A stretch of DNA of 32,566 bases from Synergistaceae bacterium OttesenSCG-928-D05 (GTDB taxonomy: Bacteria > Synergistota > Synergistia > Synergistales > Synergistaceae): contig JAJDJB010000019.1 in assembly GCA_030266985.1 (NCBI GenBank), positions 1 to 32,566 of the forward strand. Reading direction: 5' to 3'. Made by a program: the position numbers and the translations under genes. The notes beneath the pieces are model-generated. The model was not told the origin of the DNA, made no database searches, and saw nothing but the letters and a program-made list of their open reading frames with translations. Every line of letters starts with the position of its first letter. Position 1 is the first letter of the stretch. This document shows, in pieces, positions 23,823-31,262 of this stretch.

Positions 23823-24734
23823 ATGCCGGAGACAGCGGAACACAAAAACAAACTGCGAAGCGCCCCCGCAAAGACACTCATCACGCGCACGAAATCGTCC
23901 GCGTGGTTCGGCGCCGAATACAACATGAACATCTACCGCGGCTGCACACACGGCTGTATCTACTGCGACAGCCGGAGTTCATGCTACCGGAACCCCGAAT
24001 TCGAGACAGTCAAGGCAAAAGAAAACGCGCTCGCCATCCTGGAAAGCGAACTCTCCGGCAAGCGCTCGCGCGGCGTAATCGCCACAGGTTCCATGAGCGA
24101 TCCCTACAACCCCTTCGAAAAAGAAGCTGAACTGACAAGAAAATCGCTCGCGCTCATAAAAAAATACGGTTACGGCGTCGCCATCGCAACAAAAGGCACG
24201 CTCGTCGCGCGCGACATTGACCTGCTCCTCGCCATTTCCAAAAATGCTCCCGTCATCGTAAAAATAACAATCACATGCGCTGACGACGAAACGGCAAAAA
24301 AAATCGAACCGGGCGCGCCCTCCTCCACAGAGCGTTTCGCCGCATTGAAAGAACTCTCCGACGCCGGGCTTTTCGCGGGCGTTTTGCTTATGCCCCTCAT
24401 GCCCTATATCAACGACACCACCGAAAATCTGGCGGGGATCATCGAGCAGGCAAAAGCAAGCGGCGCATCGTTCATCTTTGCGGGTATGGCGCTCAGCATG
24501 CGGGACGGACAGCGCGAATACCTCTATCAAAAACTGGACGAAAATTTCCCGGGAGTAAAAGCTAAATATATAAAGAGATACGGCACGAACTACATCTGCC
24601 CGTCGCCAAACGCTGCCGCGCTCCAACGTTTTTTCTTTTCGGAATGTCAAAAAAGAGACATTCTATACGAAATGCAAAAAATTAACCGCGCCTATCGCGG
24701 TCAGTACGACAACCGGCAGACAAAACTCTTTTAA
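23823..24734 (+). CDS. SPL-family radical SAM protein
   Basis: 303 residues. The radical SAM cluster motif is NIYRGCTHGCIYCDSRS (Cys-x3-Cys-x2-Cys), followed by IATGSMSDPYNPFEKEAELTRKSL (the spore photoproduct lyase-like signature), IATKGTLVARDIDLL, and VKITITCADDETAKKIEPGAPS. It belongs to the SplB-related group often annotated as DNA repair photolyase. The real substrate is unknown, and in a non-spore-former spore photoproduct repair is unlikely. The start MPETAEHKN at 23823 has AAGGAAG about 10 nt upstream and fits the promoter at 23758-23786. It is divergent from the RNase J gene. Confidence 0.88.
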   Translation: MPETAEHKNKLRSAPAKTLITRTKSSAWFGAEYNMNIYRGCTHGCIYCDSRSSCYRNPEFETVKAKENALAILESELSGKRSRGVIATGSMSDPYNPFEKEAELTRKSLALIKKYGYGVAIATKGTLVARDIDLLLAISKNAPVIVKITITCADDETAKKIEPGAPSSTERFAALKELSDAGLFAGVLLMPLMPYINDTTENLAGIIEQAKASGASFIFAGMALSMRDGQREYLYQKLDENFPGVKAKYIKRYGTNYICPSPNAAALQRFFFSECQKRDILYEMQKINRAYRGQYDNRQTKLF

Positions 24735-24762
24735 AATTCCGTCTGTATTGCTCCTCTGCGCC

Positions 24763-24790
24763 TTGACAATAGCTCAATTTCCTATATAAT
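24763..24790 (+). promoter_or_regulatory. Sigma-70-type promoter of the tRNA-Gln/tRNA-Glu pair
   Basis: Consensus TTGACA (24763-24768) and TATAAT (24785-24790), 16-bp spacer, about 42 bp upstream of tRNA-Gln. Confidence 0.92.
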
Positions 24791-24832
24791 TTTCACTTGT
24801 CAAGTTTAGGCGTATGCCTGAATGGGCCCGAT

Positions 24833-24906
24833 TGGGGTATGGTGCAACGGCAGCACGCCTGACTCTGGATCAGGTAATCTAGGTTCAAATCCTGGTACCC
24901 CAGCCA
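24833..24906 (+). tRNA. tRNA-Gln (anticodon CTG)
   Basis: 74-nt cloverleaf: acceptor TGGGGTA/TACCCCA, D arm TGGTGCAACGGCAGCA, anticodon loop CTCTGGA within CCTGA/TCAGG, T loop GTTCAAATC, encoded CCA. The unpaired-looking T1-A72 start is typical of tRNA-Gln. Confidence 0.96.
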
Positions 24907-24928
24907 TGTTTTTCTACCACAGCGATGT

Positions 24929-25004
24929 GGTCCCTTCGTCTAGGGGCCTAGGACGCCGGGTTCTCAGCCCGGTAACAGGGGTTCGAATCCCCTAGGGACT
25001 GCCA
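24929..25004 (+). tRNA. tRNA-Glu (anticodon CTC)
   Basis: 76-nt cloverleaf: acceptor GGTCCCT/AGGGACT, anticodon loop TTCTCAG within CCGGG/CCCGG, T arm AGGGGTTCGAATCCCCT, encoded CCA. It lies 22 bp after tRNA-Gln in the same operon. Confidence 0.96.
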
Positions 25005-25015
25005 ACAAATATAAC

Positions 25016-25051
25016 GCAACACAGCCGGGCTAAGCAGTCCGGCTGTGTTGC
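25016..25051 (+). terminator. Hairpin terminator after tRNA-Glu
   Basis: GCAACACAGCCGG and CCGGCTGTGTTGC form a perfect 13-bp stem with a 10-nt loop, followed by GTTTCGG, a weak T tract. It lies 11 bp past tRNA-Glu and also faces the convergent methyltransferase gene (stop at 25092). Confidence 0.8.
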
Positions 25052-25091
25052 GTTTCGGGGGAGATTTATTGAGGCGTTCCGCCTCTGCAGG

Positions 25092-26108
25092 TTATAATCC
25101 CTGCGCGGTATAGTAGTCGTCGACTGCTTTGAAAAATGCGTTGATGTTTTCCCACGGAGACATTGCGGGGATATCGCAGCCGGAGGAAATGACGAAATTA
25201 GGATAATTCGGGCAGCAGGCGCTCATGACACGCTGCGTGTCCTCGTAGATGCTTTCGGGCGTGCCGTTGCGGAACTGCGACGAAGGGTCGATATTCCCCA
25301 TCGCGATCGTATCGGCCGGGATATGCGTCATCATTTCCGCCATGTCAATCGCGTTGCCGAAGTGATAGGCGTCACTGCCGGTCGACAGGATCGAATCGAT
25401 CATCTTAATTGTATTGTTGCCGCAGTTGTGATAGATCACGATAAAGTCGTCGCTCTGCACCGCCTCGTTGATCTCGCGTACATAAGGTGCGGAAAATTTT
25501 GCTGCAAGACGCGGGGAAAGAAGCCCCGTGAGCGGCTCCGCCATCACGACACCGTTTGCGCCCACCGCCTTATACGCCTTTATATATTCCACGACAAAAT
25601 CTGTCGCCTTGCGCATGGTGGCATGAACCATATCCGGTTTTTCAATACAGTTGACCATCGCCTCGGAGACGTCCATCAGGCGTCCCGCCAGGGAAAAGGG
25701 GCCAATGACGCCCGCCAGGACGGGCCGGTCGGTTATTAAGTCGCACGCTTTCCGGATCGCTTCGATATACTTTCCGGTGCGCCCTGCTCCAACGGCGGGA
25801 ACGGCCAGTTTTTCGACATCTTCTTCGCTGGAAACAATGCTCCCGACCACAGTGGGCACTTCGTCGTCAAAAACGCGTATCGTTGAACCGAACGCATCCG
25901 CCTCGACAGAAAGATCCATCATGCTAACCGCCCCGGCGCTGTCGATCTGCTCACTGACCATTTTCATGCCCCGCGCCTGCAGGTCGCTGTCCTCGATCAG
26001 TTCACGAACCGTAATATCCATTAGCGTGATGCAGGGAAAGGAAAGAATCGGCAGCGCTTTTTTCCGCGGCGCAGCGATTTGCTCCGCCAGCCATTTTTTC
26101 ATATCCAT
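25092..26108 (-). CDS. Uroporphyrinogen-decarboxylase-family corrinoid methyltransferase (MtaA/CmuA-like)
   Basis: 338 residues with the URO-D TIM-barrel pattern: VIGPFSLAGRLMDVSEAM, ANGVVMAEPLTGLLSPRL, a zinc-type motif IYHNCGN (His227-x-Cys229), AIDMAEMMTHIPADTIAMGNID, and FVISSGCDIPAMSP (Cys311). His-x-Cys plus a late Cys is the thiol-activating zinc site of MtaA/MtbA/CmuA-type methylcobamide:CoM methyltransferases; heme UroD lacks it. It probably moves a methyl group between a methylated corrinoid protein and a thiol or folate carrier. No corrinoid protein is encoded here. The ATG at 26108 has GGGAGG upstream. It is divergent from the PocR/AraC regulator, its likely controller. Confidence 0.85.
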   Translation of the reverse strand: MDMKKWLAEQIAAPRKKALPILSFPCITLMDITVRELIEDSDLQARGMKMVSEQIDSAGAVSMMDLSVEADAFGSTIRVFDDEVPTVVGSIVSSEEDVEKLAVPAVGAGRTGKYIEAIRKACDLITDRPVLAGVIGPFSLAGRLMDVSEAMVNCIEKPDMVHATMRKATDFVVEYIKAYKAVGANGVVMAEPLTGLLSPRLAAKFSAPYVREINEAVQSDDFIVIYHNCGNNTIKMIDSILSTGSDAYHFGNAIDMAEMMTHIPADTIAMGNIDPSSQFRNGTPESIYEDTQRVMSACCPNYPNFVISSGCDIPAMSPWENINAFFKAVDDYYTAQGL

Positions 26109-26362
26109 TGTCGTATTTGCCTCCCTCGATTCATTTTATGCCACCAGTATAAAAAGTACGGACGCCGTATATCTAGTAAAATTGTTCAAATTTTGGTATT
26201 TTTAACGGGAGCGGCGAATTTGCTATATCATGCGAAACACCGTATAGTTAAGAACACAATAAAAACGGGCGCCGCCGCTGGAATACGAAAATGCCGCGCC
26301 CGAATTTGCGGCAAGCGGACATCGGATGCTTCACGGTGCGGCGAAAAAAGAGGGAAACCTTT
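26109..26362. promoter_or_regulatory. Divergent intergenic region between the methyltransferase and AraC regulator genes
   Basis: 254 bp. On the minus strand a TATACT -10-like hexamer occurs near 26143-26148 with no clear -35, compatible with AraC-type activation. On the plus strand no convincing promoter was identified. Regulator sites are expected here but cannot be assigned. Confidence 0.4.
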
Positions 26363-27586
26363 ATGGAGCGACAATACCAGCAAAACCTGATGCAATACGC
26401 GAACAGCCTTTCCGCCGTCAGCCAAATCGCGGTATCGGTCTTTCGTTTTGCGGGGCGGGGTTTCCTGCAAGGGGCGGATTGCGATTTCTGCCTCTCCTGC
26501 GAAAGCAAAAACACCGATTTCTGCAACCATGTTCTGGCGCATAGCTACGGCTGCTACGAAGCCGAACGCTGGAATGGACAATACATTTATTATTGCCCGA
26601 TGAGCCTGGTCTTTGTCGCATCCGTTGTGTACGACGCCGGCAGGTCCGCCTATGCGCTGGTTGCAGGGCCGCTTGTAATGGGTGAACTGGAAGAAGTCCT
26701 GCTCGACAACGACGGCCGCATGCAGGACGAGATATCGGGCCTGCCTGTCAGAAAACCCGCCGCGGTCAACGCCTATACCGACATACAGCGCGCCGTCGCG
26801 GCGCACTTAAGCCAGGGACTCTCGGAACTTGAACGCCGCGCCGGAGCGGACCAGGCAAATCTTTTAAACACGCTATATGACCTGAGCGCGCAAAACAGCG
26901 AAAATCACCGGCTTGAAGTATCGCTTGAACTTGAGAAACGCCTGCAGCGCATGATATTGCACGGAGAAAAACAACAGGCAAGGGAATTGATTAACCAGTT
27001 CCTCGGAACAATCTATTTTTACTCCGGCGCCGATCTCTCGCATATCAAGCAACAGGTAAAAGACCTTCTGGTCCTCTTCTCCCGCGCGTCGATAGAGGGC
27101 GGCGCGGACGCGGAGCAAATCTTCGGCCACTACCCCGGCTATATTTCAGATATTGAAAACTGCCGCAGCCTGGAAGAAATTTCCGCCATGCTGATCACCG
27201 TTTTCAACAGATTCGTCGGCTACGTTTTCGACTTTGAGCAGTTTAAGCACGCCGACATCCTGCACAAAGTCACTGCTTACGTGCGTCGGAACTATACGAA
27301 AAAAATAACGCTCCAGGACGCGGCCGACCACGTTGCTCTTTCACGCAGCTATTTGAGCTCTATTTTCCGCGAAGAGCTGGGCAAGAATTTCACCGATTTT
27401 GTGAACGAGCACCGTTTGGAGAAAAGCAAAGAACTGCTGGACATGCCCGACATACCGCTCGCGGAGATCGCACTCCTGATCGGCTATAACGACCAAAGTT
27501 ACTACACAAAAGTCTTCACCAAAATGACAGGCATGTCGCCAAAGAAATACCGCGAACAGAGGAAAACGCAGGCGGGCAGGATATGA
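26363..27586 (+). CDS. AraC-family transcriptional regulator with N-terminal PocR sensor domain
   Basis: 407 residues. The N-terminal third (about 10-165) is a PocR-type ligand domain with a Cys-rich signature, CDFCLSCESKNTDFCNH, and YYCPMSLVFVASVV. A central helical region with a coiled coil (SLELEKRLQRMILHGEKQQARELINQF) follows. The C-terminus has two AraC helix-turn-helix units (KKITLQDAADHVALSRSYLSSIFREELGK and IPLAEIALLIGYNDQSYYTKVF...MSPKKYRE). PocR domains sense small ligands (propanediol in PocR itself) and regulate cobalamin-linked pathways, which fits the divergent corrinoid methyltransferase gene. The start at 26363 follows GAGGGAAA; the longer frame from 26291 adds an unlikely basic extension. 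Confidence 0.9.
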   Translation: MERQYQQNLMQYANSLSAVSQIAVSVFRFAGRGFLQGADCDFCLSCESKNTDFCNHVLAHSYGCYEAERWNGQYIYYCPMSLVFVASVVYDAGRSAYALVAGPLVMGELEEVLLDNDGRMQDEISGLPVRKPAAVNAYTDIQRAVAAHLSQGLSELERRAGADQANLLNTLYDLSAQNSENHRLEVSLELEKRLQRMILHGEKQQARELINQFLGTIYFYSGADLSHIKQQVKDLLVLFSRASIEGGADAEQIFGHYPGYISDIENCRSLEEISAMLITVFNRFVGYVFDFEQFKHADILHKVTAYVRRNYTKKITLQDAADHVALSRSYLSSIFREELGKNFTDFVNEHRLEKSKELLDMPDIPLAEIALLIGYNDQSYYTKVFTKMTGMSPKKYREQRKTQAGRI

Positions 27587-27649
27587 TAGCATTATGAAAG
27601 AAATTCATTTCGCCGCTTAGGTGAAACACACAGGAGAGGGGTTTGGGAT

Positions 27650-28198
27650 TTGAAATTACAGACGATAAAAATTTGCGCACGATTTCTGGCCGCTTGTTTA
27701 CTGGCCGCGTTTTTGACAGCCGCACCGACCGAAGCAAGCGTGCTGCCAAAATATAAAATCACAGAAGAGATGGAAGTGCCGCACGAAAAAATAGAACGGC
27801 ACGCGATGCGCGTCGTCGTAGGACAAGGCCTATCCAAAGAGCAGGTCGAATCCCTTATCTGGTATATCGCGATGACGGAACAGCTCAAGCACAACTACGA
27901 AATGCTCACGATCTGGATGCACCATGACCAGGATGAAAATATGGGCACCTACTCCGTCGCCATGCTCAACTACGGCAGACTCGTGCCTGAGCCGCACGTC
28001 GCATTCAACGCCTACTACTTCGAGCCGTTCGACGAAACCCTGATCGTGAAACGCCTGCCGCTTGAGAAAAGAAAAGAAATTTACAGATACGGCGGCAAAA
28101 TGCAGGAACGACTCACAAAATTTGGCATCACGGAGCAGGAAGATATCCATATCTCCGTTGAGGGATACTCCAAAAACTGGAAAAACCCCGGAAACTAG
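27650..28198 (+). CDS. Secreted protein of unknown function
   Basis: 182 residues with a clear signal peptide (basic MKLQTIKICAR, hydrophobic FLAACLLAAFLTAAPT, cleavage probably after TEA or EAS). The mature part is about 150 residues, predicted mixed alpha/beta: a helix with LSKEQVESLIWYIAMTEQLK, a strand segment MLTIWMHHDQDENMGTYSVAML, and PEPHVAFNAYYFEPFDE. There are no Cys residues in the mature chain. The start is TTG at 27650, preceded by AGGAGAGG. I do not recognise a family; the tone of a small periplasmic protein is all that can be claimed. It stands alone, 64 bp after the AraC gene and convergent with the GLUG protein gene. Confidence 0.75.
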   Translation: MKLQTIKICARFLAACLLAAFLTAAPTEASVLPKYKITEEMEVPHEKIERHAMRVVVGQGLSKEQVESLIWYIAMTEQLKHNYEMLTIWMHHDQDENMGTYSVAMLNYGRLVPEPHVAFNAYYFEPFDETLIVKRLPLEKRKEIYRYGGKMQERLTKFGITEQEDIHISVEGYSKNWKNPGN

Positions 28199-28219
28199 CG
28201 CAATCCCATTTTCGCCATA

Positions 28220-28254
28220 AACAAATCCCCCCGACATAGCCGGGGGGATTTGTT
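28220..28254. terminator. Hairpin between convergent genes
   Basis: AACAAATCCCCCCG and CGGGGGGATTTGTT form a 14-bp stem with a 7-nt loop, between the secreted-protein gene (stop 28198) and the GLUG-protein gene (stop 28274). The A/T-rich stem base supplies a T-rich 3' side in either direction, so it likely ends both transcripts. Confidence 0.8.
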
Positions 28255-28273
28255 CGTTACCGTTACTTGCTTC

Positions 28274-30346
28274 TTAGCGTTTTTTTCGAATAAAGGGCAG
28301 AACCGCCAACGCGAACAATCCAAAGGACGCCGAGCCGCAACCGCTTGAACTGCCGCATTTCGGGTCCGGATCGGGATCCGGGTCAGGATCCGGATCGGGA
28401 TCAGGATCGGGTTTATAGTCAATTACTTTGACAAAACAGTTCAGATCCACATTGACCCCGGCACCCCGCACCGCGCAGCGCACCGACGTACGGCCCAGAG
28501 CAACCCCGTGCAGCGTCACTTGCGCGCCGTCCCGCTGGGACGTGATCTCGGCGATATCGCTGTCGTCAACCTCCCACTCAAAGAGAACGGACGAAAGACC
28601 CTTCGTGCCGGGCAGACCCGTTACTTCAATCGTGCGGCTTCTTCCCTGTTCGACCGTCGCCATCTCTTCCTTAATCAGATATACAAAAGTATCCATTTCC
28701 GACGGATCGCGTGACTCGTCGTAAGCGCCGACATTCACGTAGCGCTCCGGGTCGGCGTCTTGCGAGGCCGGCGTAACATTTCCGATCGACCATTCTTCTC
28801 CATTGCTGTAAATCTCCTGAGTCGTATCGACGATGCCTGCGGGATAGAAGCAGTTGGTAAGTTTCCCGTCTGTAGCGCTGGCGATGTTGCGTCCAACGGC
28901 GCCGCCCGCATAGGCCGTGCCGTCGCCCGATTTGACTGCCGTAACACTGCCCGCTTCCATATCCGCGGCGGCACAGTTGCGAATCTCGGCCATGTTATAT
29001 CCCACAAGGCCGCCTGCAAATCCCCCTGAGTCATTCCCCGGCATCGTTACTTTGACGCCGATTGCCGCGCAATTTTCAAGCAGTTCAGACCAATGAAAAC
29101 CTACAAGACCGCCTGCGAACCGAGAACCGCTAACAACAACGTTCGACGCGGTACAATTTTGAACAGGGGCGTCATTCAGCCCGACGATGCCGCCTGCATA
29201 AGTGCCGTTAATTTCCTGAATATCGCTTGCAGCACCGCCCATAACGACAGCTTTATCATAGTTATATCCCACGACGCCGCCTGCAAAGTCACCTGCAATG
29301 CTCCCAATCCTGCTCGCTGCGCTGTCCTTGACAATGCTCCAGTTCGATCCGACAACGCCGCCGGCATCTTCTCGAGCTTTGATTATTCCAATATCTTCCG
29401 CAGTGCTCTTAGAGACAGTTCCTTTGTTTGCCCCCGCAATACCGCCAACGCTGGTCGTCGTTCCGTCTATAACTCCGATTCCGCTTACCAAACAACCTGT
29501 AACGGTACTATAGTTATACCCCGCAATGCCGCCAATCCATCTGCCGGTAATACGCTCAATCCCGCTCACGGTGCAATCCACAACAGAGCCAGGGGCCTCG
29601 TTTGCTCCGATGATACCGCCGCCGTCTTCCATGCCTTTAATCTCTTCGGCATCGCTCACCGTACTGTTCGTTATGGAGCCCTCATTGTGACCAGCCACGC
29701 CGCCTGTCCATAGGCCATTGATGTACCCGAACCTGCTCACCGTACTATGCGTGATCGCGCCATAGTTCCTGCCGACAAGCCCGCCGGCTTGCCTTTCTGC
29801 GGCGACATCAGAATCCAAAATTTCGACATTTTCTATCCGCCCTGCGTTCACTCCTGCAAGAACGCCGCCATATACAAAGAAATCACCGGCCCACTCCGGT
29901 ATATCGATAGAAATACCTTCCAGCCGCAAATCGCTCACCTTTGCGTCGGCAGAAAGAACGCCGAAGAATCCGGCAACCTTTTCCTGGTAACGGTCGCTAT
30001 CGCTTATCATGCAATCCGCCGCATCCTGTGACGTTACGATAAAATTCTCGATACCATATCCATTGCCGTCAAACGTGCCGCGATAACTGTGGTCAAGCCA
30101 CACATCGGGTGTGTCGCTCTCTACCCACGCGCCGATCGGCGTCCAATGCGCGCCTTCCAGATTAATATCTGCCGTCAATTTCGCGTCAAGCTGCGCAGCA
30201 CCGGCGTTCACGAGCTCACGGAACAACGTAAGCTGCTCCGGTGACCCGATCTCCATAACTTCAGCCGCCGAGATGCCCGCACATATAAAAACGAAAAGCG
30301 CCGACATAACAAACACAAATATCTTCTTCCGTTTCATAATTGCCAC
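28274..30346 (-). CDS. Beta-repeat (GLUG-type) surface protein with Pro-Asp stalk and Synerg-CTERM-like tail
   Basis: 690 residues. The signal peptide (KKIFVFVMSALFVFICAGISA, cleavage near AAE) is followed by an entry domain (IGSPEQLTLFRELVNAG, AKLTADINLEGAHWTPIG, YRGTFDGNGYGIENF). About eleven repeats of roughly 30 residues come next, each with a GGxxGxN core (GGLVGRNYG, GGVAGHNEG, GGIIGANEA, GGIAGYNYS and so on) and a paired CTVSGI-type strand. A Big-like domain follows near residues 560-640 (IEVTGLPGTKGLSSVLFEWEVD). Then come the stalk (Pro-Asp repeated eight times), the tail CGSSSGCGSASFG, a hydrophobic helix and RKKR. Architecture and tail match the protein at 3320-5251. Probably exported and processed at the surface; binding partner unknown. 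Confidence 0.85.
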   Translation of the reverse strand: MAIMKRKKIFVFVMSALFVFICAGISAAEVMEIGSPEQLTLFRELVNAGAAQLDAKLTADINLEGAHWTPIGAWVESDTPDVWLDHSYRGTFDGNGYGIENFIVTSQDAADCMISDSDRYQEKVAGFFGVLSADAKVSDLRLEGISIDIPEWAGDFFVYGGVLAGVNAGRIENVEILDSDVAAERQAGGLVGRNYGAITHSTVSRFGYINGLWTGGVAGHNEGSITNSTVSDAEEIKGMEDGGGIIGANEAPGSVVDCTVSGIERITGRWIGGIAGYNYSTVTGCLVSGIGVIDGTTTSVGGIAGANKGTVSKSTAEDIGIIKAREDAGGVVGSNWSIVKDSAASRIGSIAGDFAGGVVGYNYDKAVVMGGAASDIQEINGTYAGGIVGLNDAPVQNCTASNVVVSGSRFAGGLVGFHWSELLENCAAIGVKVTMPGNDSGGFAGGLVGYNMAEIRNCAAADMEAGSVTAVKSGDGTAYAGGAVGRNIASATDGKLTNCFYPAGIVDTTQEIYSNGEEWSIGNVTPASQDADPERYVNVGAYDESRDPSEMDTFVYLIKEEMATVEQGRSRTIEVTGLPGTKGLSSVLFEWEVDDSDIAEITSQRDGAQVTLHGVALGRTSVRCAVRGAGVNVDLNCFVKVIDYKPDPDPDPDPDPDPDPDPKCGSSSGCGSASFGLFALAVLPFIRKKR
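28361..28411. repeat. Hexanucleotide repeat encoding the Pro-Asp stalk
   Basis: Seventeen codons read (Pro-Asp)x8-Pro on the minus strand, made of near-identical 6-bp units of the CCNGAT type with third-base variation. Such arrays can change copy number by slippage, changing stalk length without breaking the frame. Confidence 0.85.
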
Positions 30347-31083
30347 ACCTCCTCACTCTCCTTCGGCATATTAAACACCGTAAAGAGAACCAAACTTTTA
30401 TCTTATTTCTATTCTATATACAATAAGAAAATTTTATACCGCTATAAGAGTAAAAGTATCGTAAAAAATATGTCTGGTTAATTTAACATGAAGAAAATTC
30501 GCATATCACAGTCGATTAATAATTTTTAAAACAGCATTTTTAAAGAAAAGCAATGGTTGCATTTACAACACGCACAAAAAGCAAAATAAAGCACCCCAGC
30601 GAAAAATTCACATGGAGCGCAAGAAACATACTTAGCAAGAGACTGCGTAAACGGCAAAAAGCAAGGGAAAAGCGCTTCCCTCGTAATACTCGAACCGAAA
30701 GCCAAGGGAAGCGCTGCCCGAGACGGATTCGAAGTGATGTAAATGTCGTCGCACAAGATGAGGTACCCGTCCGGGATAGCCGCTCTATCCGGTTCCGAAG
30801 TCAGGGGTCCCGAAAAGAACGCCTATGCTGCTAATGGCGCGGCCGCCTGGTATATCACACTCGCATGTCCGCAAATATACGATGCGCAGACACCGTCCCC
30901 CTCAAAGCAAGGCGGAAAACAAATATAACCGCACCGTGTTACCTAAAGAAAGCGAAATATCTTCGCTAACTCCATTCTATACTACAAACCATAAGGATAC
31001 ATTCTAAAAATGTAAAACAAATGTAAACACGCTAGTTGCTACAAAAACACACCGTAGCGCTAACAAATCAAAAACAAACCCCT
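30347..31083. other. Long intergenic region, no convincing gene
   Basis: About 740 bp. Open frames here are short, basic or Cys-rich and show no recognisable family. The first ~200 bp are AT-rich and probably hold the promoter of the 28274-30346 gene. An inverted repeat GCGCTTCCCT...AGGGAAGCGC (about 30674-30712, loop ~23 nt) and a smaller hairpin GGATAG-CCGCT-CTATCC near 30774-30790 are present. It could contain a decayed gene or an RNA, but nothing can be assigned. Confidence 0.4.
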
Positions 31084-31159
31084 CAAAACGCGGCGATATT
31101 GCTGCGATTAAAGAAATCGAGGTATATGAAACACCAAAACGCGGCGATATTGGTGCGAT
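31084..31159. repeat. Pair of 25-bp direct repeats
   Basis: CAAAACGCGGCGATATTGCTGCGAT-type sequence occurs at 31084-31108 and, with one change, at 31135-31159, offset by 51 bp. Each unit is itself quasi-palindromic around ATAT (GCGGCGATATTGCTGC, allowing G-T pairs). Two such dyads about five helical turns apart suggest a protein-binding pair or a remnant of a small repeat family. Confidence 0.75.
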
Positions 31160-31165
31160 AACACA

Positions 31166-31233
31166 GCAAACGCCCCCGGGAGAATCCGGAGGCGTATGTT
31201 TTATACGTTGACGGTTCGCCCGGGGGCGTTTGC
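31166..31233. terminator. Long perfect inverted repeat downstream of the autotransporter gene
   Basis: GCAAACGCCCCCGGG (31166-31180) and its exact complement CCCGGGGGCGTTTGC (31219-31233) enclose 38 bp. It lies 30 bp beyond the autotransporter stop and would form a very stable stem in that transcript. No T tract follows on the minus strand, so it may act as an mRNA 3'-end stabiliser or Rho-independent-like stop; the role is inferred. Confidence 0.6.
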
Positions 31234-31262
31234 GAAGTTAGCGCGCCAAGAGCGCCGCGTTT

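Noticed and set aside
30553-30928. Overlapping short open frames of 93 and 61 codons in the intergenic gap
   Set aside because: Composition is highly basic or low in structure, there is no ribosome-binding site or family resemblance, and the frames disagree with each other.
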